A DNA stretch of 64,000 bases from JADLHS01 sp049840435 (GTDB lineage Bacteria > Verrucomicrobiota > Verrucomicrobiia > Limisphaerales > JADLHS01). Each line of letters opens with the position of its first letter. Position 1 is the stretch's first letter. Below the pieces are notes generated by a model. It saw nothing but the letters and a program-made list of their open reading frames with translations. It was not told the origin of the DNA and did not search any database. Location of the stretch: assembly GCA_049840435.1 (NCBI GenBank), contig JASGKY010000020.1, positions 286,208 to 350,207 on the forward strand, given 5' to 3'. Made by a program: the position numbers and the translations under genes. This document shows positions 58,266 to 64,000 of the stretch, in pieces.

Positions 58266-58565
58266 ATGGATTCAAGCGAAAGACGAATGATGCGCACCAT
58301 CGCAAATTGGGAAGATGTGCCGATTTTCGACAGCGAGGAATCCGAAGCGGATTTCTGGGCGGAGAACCGGCCTGATTTGCGGTTGATGGAAGCGGCAGTG
58401 GCGGGCGGCAGTGAGGTCTCTGAGTCGGTGACCATCACGCTGCGGATGGATCCACGGATGCTGGCGCGGATCAAGCGCCTCGCCCGGTCCCGGTATCTGA
58501 ATTACCAGAGCATGATCAAACAGTGGTTGAGTGAACGGATGGAACAGGAAGTCCGCGAACGTTGA
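58266..58565 (+). CDS. CopG-type antitoxin
   Basis: 99 residues from ATG 58266 (MDSSERRMMRTIANW). VPIFDSEESEADFWAEN is the N-terminal signature of the CopG_antitoxin family; TITLRMDPRMLARIKRLARS and YLNYQSMIKQWLSERM form the ribbon-helix-helix region. It follows the toxin by 38 bases, so toxin first, antitoxin second as in brnTA. It would bind the toxin and the tandem operator upstream. Confidence 0.85.
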   Translation: MDSSERRMMRTIANWEDVPIFDSEESEADFWAENRPDLRLMEAAVAGGSEVSESVTITLRMDPRMLARIKRLARSRYLNYQSMIKQWLSERMEQEVRER

Positions 58566-58571
58566 ACGAAG

Positions 58572-59258
58572 ATGAATACACCAAACACAAATTTTAAGAG
58601 TCCCCGATTAGCTTTTACCTTGATCGAATTGTTGGTGGTCATCGCCGTGATCGGCGTGCTAGCGGCGCTTATTTTCCCGGCAGTGGGGGCCATTAAAATC
58701 GGCGCAATCAAGAAGCGTGTGCAGAGCGAGTTGAAGTATGTTGAGAGTGCGATTGAGGCGTACAAGGATAACGTAAAAGTCTATCCGCCGGAAAATCGTA
58801 ATAATCCCGCGCTTAATCCGCTTTACTATGAATTGGCTGGCACCAAGTTGGCAGGCAGCGAATATCAGCCATTGGTCGGAAGCGGGAATATCACCGTGGC
58901 CAACTTGAATGTGTTTTTTGGTGCCGGCAATGTGACTGGTTTTCTTAACGTAAGCCGTGGCAGTGAAGACGAATTGAAGGTAGCCAAGGACTGTCTACCG
59001 GGTTTGCGTCCCGCGCAATATCTTGAAGTCCAGACCAACGGTGTTTCTGGGATTGTCTTGGGTACACGTGAAAAAGGGCCTGCGCCTTTTATGCTTTCCG
59101 ATGCCGCTGGGTTGGCCAGCATTAACCCATTCCGTTACCTGTCCAGTAGCGCCACCAATAATGCGGGGCGCTTCGACCTTTGGGTGGATGTGCTCATTAA
59201 CGGAAAGACCAATCGCTTTAGTAATTGGCGGGACAAGCCCTTCGATCCCAACCTTTGA
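58572..59258 (+). CDS. Prepilin-type pseudopilin 1 (GspG-like)
   Basis: 228 residues. N-methylation motif LAFTLIELLVVIAVIGVLAA with Ala at -1 and Glu at +5 of the cleavage site. After it comes LKYVESAIEAYKDNVKVYPP, the helix and P-rich loop seen in major pseudopilins. It starts 6 bases after the antitoxin, so it may be co-transcribed with it. Confidence 0.87.
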   Translation: MNTPNTNFKSPRLAFTLIELLVVIAVIGVLAALIFPAVGAIKIGAIKKRVQSELKYVESAIEAYKDNVKVYPPENRNNPALNPLYYELAGTKLAGSEYQPLVGSGNITVANLNVFFGAGNVTGFLNVSRGSEDELKVAKDCLPGLRPAQYLEVQTNGVSGIVLGTREKGPAPFMLSDAAGLASINPFRYLSSSATNNAGRFDLWVDVLINGKTNRFSNWRDKPFDPNL

Positions 59259-59263
59259 TATTT

Positions 59264-59458
59264 ATGAAAACCAACCGTTCCCATTCAACCCGATTGAGCC
59301 ATCGCTTGCCGGTGGCGTGGAGCGACAGTGTCTGGTTTCCGCTGGTGCAACCCTGTGGGCGCAAAGCCGCGGTCACCCCGCGCCGCCCGGTGCAGTGGGC
59401 CTGCCAGATCATCACCGACCCCACCGTCTGTCGTGCCCGGACGGTCAATCTCGTTTGA
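59264..59458 (+). CDS. Short ORF of unknown validity
   Basis: 64 codons from ATG 59264 in a 211-base gap between two pseudopilin genes. The translated peptide (MKTNRSHSTRLSHRLP...) has no recognised motif and Arg-rich composition. It could be a tiny gene or chance. Spacing is ordinary for this strand. Kept only so that the gap is described. Confidence 0.25.
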   Translation: MKTNRSHSTRLSHRLPVAWSDSVWFPLVQPCGRKAAVTPRRPVQWACQIITDPTVCRARTVNLV

Positions 59459-59469
59459 ACATCCTTGTT

Positions 59470-60210
59470 ATGAAAACCTCCTCTCACTATTTCCGCAAAT
59501 TCGTGTCGGCCTTTACCCTCATCGAACTGCTGGTCGTCATCGCTATCATTGGCATTCTGGCGGCAATGCTCTTTCCCGCACTCGGCAAAGTAAAAGAGAA
59601 AACCATGATTAAGCAGGCCCTGATTGATATGAACAAGCTGGGCATGGCCATCAAGAGTTACGAGTCCGATTACAACGGCCGTTTTCCTGCGCCTGGCATT
59701 CCAACGGGGGAGCAGGATGTGACCTATGGTTTTATTGCTCCTTTGCCTGCCAATCATCTGGCTGTTTCCAACAATGCCAATGTTGTCGCGGTCTTGCTGA
59801 ATCTGGAGACCTTTGCCAACGGGGTGGCCACAACCAACAAAGGCAAGGTCTTCAATCCGCGGGGACTGGTTTCCCTAAATGCAGAAAACGCCAAAGATGC
59901 CAACGCTCGCGGAGTGGGGCCGGATGGTGAGTATCGTGATCCTTGGGGTAACCCTTATGTGATCTCGATGGACACGAGTTTGAATGATCATGTCCGGGAC
60001 GTTATTTATTCCCGGGTGGCGGTCTCGTGGGATACCACCAGTTCAAAAATTCTCAATGGTCTTTCGACCAATTCCGCAGCGGCGACCGATCCCTATGGTT
60101 TGCGGGGGCAATACCTGATCTGGTCGCGTGGGCCGGATGGCCAGGCGAGTCACACGGTTCGCGCGAATCAGGGTGTCAACAAGGACAACATCCTCGGTTG
60201 GCAGCAGTAA
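59470..60210 (+). CDS. Prepilin-type pseudopilin 2 (GspG-like)
   Basis: 246 residues from ATG 59470. SAFTLIELLVVIAIIGILAA followed by LIDMNKLGMAIKSYESDYNG and DGEYRDPWGNPYVISMD, the latter the calcium-site-like DPWGNPY typical of GspG major pseudopilins. Confidence 0.9.
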   Translation: MKTSSHYFRKFVSAFTLIELLVVIAIIGILAAMLFPALGKVKEKTMIKQALIDMNKLGMAIKSYESDYNGRFPAPGIPTGEQDVTYGFIAPLPANHLAVSNNANVVAVLLNLETFANGVATTNKGKVFNPRGLVSLNAENAKDANARGVGPDGEYRDPWGNPYVISMDTSLNDHVRDVIYSRVAVSWDTTSSKILNGLSTNSAAATDPYGLRGQYLIWSRGPDGQASHTVRANQGVNKDNILGWQQ

Positions 60211-60224
60211 CCTGGAGTTGTGTT

Positions 60225-61028
60225 GTGAAAACAGCCTTGCGTCATTCCGCTTTCACCCTGATCGAACTGCTGGTAGTCATTGCCATCATCGGCATTCTGG
60301 CGGCGATCGCCATGCCGACGTTGGGGAAGTTCAAGGCGGGCGACACCCTCGCGGCAGGACTGCGGCAGGTGCAGGATGACGTGGCCCGCGCCCGGCAATA
60401 CGCCATCAGCCAGCGCACCACGGTGTATATGGTGTTTTGTCCGTCGAACTTTTGGCTACAGCCCAATTATGCTTCGCTGCCCCAAGTGGAAAAGGACAAG
60501 GCGGCCAAGCTGTATGACAAACAGCTTTCTGGCTACACCTTTTTGACGCTGCGCAGTGTGGGCGATCAGCCCGGGCAGAAATCAGTGCAGTACCTGGCGA
60601 AGTGGAAGACGCTGCCGGAAGGGGTGATTATTCCGGCTTTCAAATTTGACAGTCCCGGTGATGCCTTCGTTGTGGTGGATCCGCCATATCCCGCCACCCC
60701 GACGGAACGTTCTTTCGAAGTCAGAGGGTTTGCCACTAACAGCCTCCCGTTCCCGTCGGAGAACGGGAATCAGTTTGTTTTGCATTACCTCGCTTTCGAT
60801 CATCTCGGCCGGCTGACCGTGGATGGCGTTACCAAGGCTGGTGCTGACGAATTTATCCCCGTGGCGCGCGGTTCGGTCAGCTACGCGCGCGATGCCAACA
60901 AGGTGCCGATCCAAGGAGCGCCGACGATTACCGAGCAGCCGCCCGGCAATAGCACCAACAATTTCTTACTCGTGCGGATTGATGCGTTGACCGGTCGCGC
61001 CCGGGTCGAAAAACAGGAGTTGAAATGA
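60225..61028 (+). CDS. Prepilin-type pseudopilin 3 (GspH-like)
   Basis: 267 residues, GTG start at 60225. SAFTLIELLVVIAIIGILAA, then LRQVQDDVARARQYAISQRT resembling the GspH helix (ARSxAI). A beta-rich C-terminal part ends with VRIDALTGRARVEKQELK, a common ending in this group. ATGA overlap with the next gene. Confidence 0.88.
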   Translation: MKTALRHSAFTLIELLVVIAIIGILAAIAMPTLGKFKAGDTLAAGLRQVQDDVARARQYAISQRTTVYMVFCPSNFWLQPNYASLPQVEKDKAAKLYDKQLSGYTFLTLRSVGDQPGQKSVQYLAKWKTLPEGVIIPAFKFDSPGDAFVVVDPPYPATPTERSFEVRGFATNSLPFPSENGNQFVLHYLAFDHLGRLTVDGVTKAGADEFIPVARGSVSYARDANKVPIQGAPTITEQPPGNSTNNFLLVRIDALTGRARVEKQELK

Positions 61029-61894
61029 AGCTGGCGTTGTCTTCCCGTAAAGCAGCAGCGTTCACCCTTGTGGAGATCGCATTGGCCCTTGCCATCATCG
61101 GCTTTGCGCTCGTTGCCATCATCGGCGTGCTGCCGTTCGGCTTGAACGTGCAAAAGGAGAACCGCGAGGAAACCATCGTGGTGCAGGACGCCACCTATCT
61201 GCTCGATGCGATTCGCAATGGCGCCAGCGGCTTGGACGACTTGACCAACTACGTCGAGAGCATCACGAATGTCGCCACCGCCTACGCGGTGGTGGAAGGC
61301 GTGACCAACCAACTGGCAGGCCAGCCCAATGTGTATGGCTATACCTACGTTGAAGCTTCCATCAACAATGATTCGCATCCGGAAAATGTCATCACGAACG
61401 GGCAGCGCATCATCGGCCTGTTAAGCACGCCGCGTTACGTTTTTGAAAACAACCAGCTGACGCCGCCGACGCCGGTGCCGGCTTTTTACGTCAGCAACTA
61501 CGTGATTGCTTACGTTCGTGCCTTGAGCGGGCCGGCGGTTGAAAAAGCGCCGCAGAACAACACCGCCGTGCGCGATCTTGCCTTTCGCTACCGGCTCGTG
61601 CCGGAGCTCAATCCTTATGGTGACTGGAATGTTGCCTGGGTGAGCACCAACCAGCCGGGTTTGTCCACGAATGAAATCATTGCCCGGGTGCAGGCTTGGA
61701 ATCTCGCCCGCCAGCAACAGGTCAATCTTACGGAAGTGCGCCTGCTGTTCCGCTGGCCGATTGATACCCGGCGGGTTGCGGGCAATCAACGGCAGGTCTT
61801 CCGCTCTCTGGCGGGCGGGACGTTACAACGGACCAACCACGCGGGGTTACCCATTTGGTTGTTGCAATCGGCTGCTTATCAAACCGCTCAATGA
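61025..61894 (+). CDS. Prepilin-type pseudopilin 4 (GspI/PilV-like)
   Basis: 289 residues. AAFTLVEIALALAIIGFALV is the signal and helix. The short N-terminus and FTLVE variant are typical of GspI/PilV minor pseudopilins. C-terminal LTEVRLLFRWPID resembles the end beta strands of minor pilins. ATGA overlap with both neighbours. Confidence 0.85.
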   Translation: MKLALSSRKAAAFTLVEIALALAIIGFALVAIIGVLPFGLNVQKENREETIVVQDATYLLDAIRNGASGLDDLTNYVESITNVATAYAVVEGVTNQLAGQPNVYGYTYVEASINNDSHPENVITNGQRIIGLLSTPRYVFENNQLTPPTPVPAFYVSNYVIAYVRALSGPAVEKAPQNNTAVRDLAFRYRLVPELNPYGDWNVAWVSTNQPGLSTNEIIARVQAWNLARQQQVNLTEVRLLFRWPIDTRRVAGNQRQVFRSLAGGTLQRTNHAGLPIWLLQSAAYQTAQ

Positions 61895-62835
61895 AACCGA
61901 CTGCTATATTTCAATCCCTTCGTTTCGTGGCGCGGCGGCAGCTCGCGGCGGCGTTCTCGTTGATCGAAGTGCTCGTGGTTACGGGTTTATTGTCCATCAT
62001 CATCATCGGGCTGGTGATGATGTTTGCCCAGACCCAGCGCGCCTACAAACTTGGGACCACGCAGGTGGATGTGCTCGAGGGCGGTCGCATGGCGACGGAT
62101 CTCATTACGCGCGATTTGCAGCAAATGGCCGCGAGTCCCTATAACACCACCAATTTTTTCGCGGCAACACTGGGAACGTTGCCTGCAACTGGAGATCGGT
62201 ATGAGCCGTTGACGCAAATCTTGCCCGGCTCCGCCAATCTGCGCACCAATTTGCTGCAGGAGGTTTTCTTCCTGACCCGCGAGAATCAGAAATGGACGGC
62301 CGTGGGATATTTCGTGCGGACGAATGATACCGGGGCAACGATTGGATTTCCGGGAGGCGGCGCTGGCTCACTGTATCGGTTCGAGACCAATTACACGGAT
62401 TCAGTCTTGCGACGATTTCCGCTGCAGCCGTGGTGGGATTTTGTGGCGGCTGCGGTGCAAACCAATTTAGCCAGCCGGGTGTTGGAAGGCGTGGTGCATT
62501 TCAAGATGCGCACCTTTACCCCGACTGGAGTGTGGATCGTGACCAACAATTATTCCGCCGATCTTTATCCGGGGGTGTTTGGGCGCATGCCGGGCAGTGC
62601 CTCAACTTATTACCCCTTCGGCGAAGCGCCCTATCTCTTTTTCTCCAGCAACGCCATTCCGGCGGCGGTGGAGGTCGAACTCGGGGTGCTGGAAGCGCGT
62701 GAAATCGAGCGAGCCCGCGCCATCAGCAGCCCGTCTGCCCGCGCTAAATATCTGACCGACCAAGCTGGCAAGGTTCACCTGTTCCGCTGGCGGGTGCCCG
62801 TGCGTAATGTTGATTCCACTGTCTATCAAAGATGA
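61891..62835 (+). CDS. Prepilin-type pseudopilin 5 (GspJ/PilW-like)
   Basis: 314 residues from ATG 61891. AAFSLIEVLVVTGLLSIIII helix with Glu+5, then GRMATDLITRDLQQMAASPY as in GspJ (LxRDLRQ). A long C-terminal beta domain (VELGVLEAREIERARAISSP; VHLFRWRVPVRNVD). Stop overlaps the next ATG (62832). Confidence 0.85.
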   Translation: MKPTAIFQSLRFVARRQLAAAFSLIEVLVVTGLLSIIIIGLVMMFAQTQRAYKLGTTQVDVLEGGRMATDLITRDLQQMAASPYNTTNFFAATLGTLPATGDRYEPLTQILPGSANLRTNLLQEVFFLTRENQKWTAVGYFVRTNDTGATIGFPGGGAGSLYRFETNYTDSVLRRFPLQPWWDFVAAAVQTNLASRVLEGVVHFKMRTFTPTGVWIVTNNYSADLYPGVFGRMPGSASTYYPFGEAPYLFFSSNAIPAAVEVELGVLEAREIERARAISSPSARAKYLTDQAGKVHLFRWRVPVRNVDSTVYQR

Positions 62836-64000
62836 GACTCTGTTCTTCCCATTCTCGATTCGCGGTTTCTGATCACCCCATCGGTCGGCAGCGATGCGCG
62901 TCATCTCGTTCCGGCGTCGCGTTGATCGTCACCATCATCATGCTGGCGGTGATTACGTTTCTGGCGGTGGCCTTCCTCGCCTTGAGCGGCCGGGAAAAAG
63001 GTTCGGTGAAGACCGCCACCAACCAGCTGACCGCGAAACAGGCGGCGGAAGCGGGCTTGGAACGACTCAAGGTGGAACTCGTGGCCGCCATGCTCGCCAC
63101 TACAAATCCCGCCAACTTCGGGCTGCGCGTCTCGACGAACTATATTAACGACCTTGGCTTTCAAGCTTCCCCGGTGGATCCGTTGACCAACATCAGTTAT
63201 ACCTACGCCAATGGGAATCCGATCAGCCTGAATGATTCCCTGCGATTGCTCACCAATCTGCTCTACAGTCCGCGCGCGCCAGTCTTCATCACCAACCGGC
63301 TCGTCGCCGCTAGCAACGAATTTCGGTATTACCTCGATTTGAACCGCAATGGCCGGCATGACCCGAGCGGGACGAGGCCGGTGGTCAGTGATGATCCGGC
63401 TAATCCGTATTACAACACGAACGGGCTGCGCATTCCGAATCTCGTCATTGGCAATACGCTGTCGAATTTCATGCAGGGTGATCCGGAATGGGTTGGTGGG
63501 CTGGAACGGATCAATCAGCCGCACGGGCCGGAGAACCGGTTTGTCTATCGCTACGCGTTTGCCGCTGTGCCGATCGGCAAGACGCTTGATGTAAATTACA
63601 TTCACAATCAGGCTCGGGCGACTTTGGCCGGGAACACGATGGCTGCCAACGGTCGCGATTTCTTCCGCAACCAAGGCGTTGGTGCTTGGGAGATCAATCT
63701 GGCGGCGTTCCTCTACGACTTGAACACGAACACTCCGTTTGGCTGGGGTGGAGGAACGTTGGGTTATTCCTACGACCCAATAGGCCCTCCTGTGTTGATG
63801 CCTGCGAGTGGTAATGCATTTGACGATGCGGGCGGCATTTATCGCTATCGTGTGAATGGGGATACGGCGGTCTATAACTACAATGGGTTGGAATCGGTCG
63901 CGACTCTGTATGGCGCGAATGGTATCGCCGCTTTTGACAATGACTGGGTGGATGGTTATACGGACAGCACGCTTTTGACGACCAACGGTATCAAGATGCC
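62832..64000 (+). CDS. GspK-like minor pseudopilin (3' end beyond window)
   Basis: At least 389 residues from ATG 62832, continuing past the right edge. The N-terminus has SGVALIVTIIMLAVITFLAV, a helix lacking the F-T-L-x-E motif, followed by ATNQLTAKQAAEAGLERLKV, typical of GspK/PilX-like proteins (helix then AEAGxE). It would cap the pseudopilus tip. ATGA coupling with gene 5. Confidence 0.8.
   Translation, partial: MRLCSSHSRFAVSDHPIGRQRCASSRSGVALIVTIIMLAVITFLAVAFLALSGREKGSVKTATNQLTAKQAAEAGLERLKVELVAAMLATTNPANFGLRVSTNYINDLGFQASPVDPLTNISYTYANGNPISLNDSLRLLTNLLYSPRAPVFITNRLVAASNEFRYYLDLNRNGRHDPSGTRPVVSDDPANPYYNTNGLRIPNLVIGNTLSNFMQGDPEWVGGLERINQPHGPENRFVYRYAFAAVPIGKTLDVNYIHNQARATLAGNTMAANGRDFFRNQGVGAWEINLAAFLYDLNTNTPFGWGGGTLGYSYDPIGPPVLMPASGNAFDDAGGIYRYRVNGDTAVYNYNGLESVATLYGANGIAAFDNDWVDGYTDSTLLTTNGIKM

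Overview
The window looks like a chromosomal segment of an aerobic bacterium of the phylum Verrucomicrobiota, probably near the Pedosphaera/Limisphaerales branch. This is inferred from the alternative complex III cluster followed by a cbb3-like module, a long run of prepilin-type pseudopilins with Ala before the cleaved Phe, secreted proteins of the INGGGG.../LSGG type, and the overall gene style. No rRNA, CRISPR array, prophage or transposase was found. One tRNA gene (Arg, anticodon ACG) is present.

Layout. 1-1.8 kb (minus): a MoaD/ThiS-like sulfur carrier and a threonine-synthase-like PLP enzyme behind a SAM-I (S-box) riboswitch with its own terminator, which suggests a sulfur rather than a threonine role. 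2.1-13.4 kb (plus): respiratory cluster actABCDEF (alternative complex III), a small Cys-rich membrane protein, a CcoN-like subunit that seems to have lost all heme/Cu ligands, a CcoO-like cytochrome c and another monoheme cytochrome c. 13.4-15.6 kb (minus): queG, aroK and an Rrf2 regulator. 15.7-25.1 kb (plus): sulfate-uptake region with a porin behind a structured leader, a YezD protein, two tandem sulfate-binding proteins, two tandem M14 zinc-hydrolase homologues (the second with all catalytic residues lost), CysT, CysW, CysA and an FHA protein. 25.1-31.5 kb (minus): an operon headed by a GbsR/MarR regulator with two matching TTTCTG-N6-CAGAAA operators, containing a DCC-MBOAT fusion, small membrane proteins, two epimerases and two DUF2071 proteins.

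31.8-43.2 kb (plus): PAS-AraC regulator and putA, cimA, a GxxExxY gene bounded by 20-bp inverted repeats, valS, and an ABC exporter pair. 43.3-51.6 kb: secreted transglutaminase, two secreted proteins (one a YadA-like/S74 fibre), comEC, rex, tRNA-Arg and a TauE/SafE exporter. 51.8-64 kb (plus): type IV pilus/type II secretion locus with two GspE/PilB ATPases, PilT, PilC, a BrnT-CopG toxin-antitoxin pair, and six pseudopilin-type genes running off the end.

Many conserved genes, including essential ones (valS, thrC-like, act genes, cysA, pilB, pilC), are split by single-base frame changes with the homologous protein continuing in another frame. This most likely reflects sequence error in this assembly. 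Such genes are given here as single features with the breaks noted, so their exact lengths and internal residues are approximate. Breaks are dense at 2-10, 22-24, 36-38.6 and 51.8-58.1 kb and nearly absent elsewhere.
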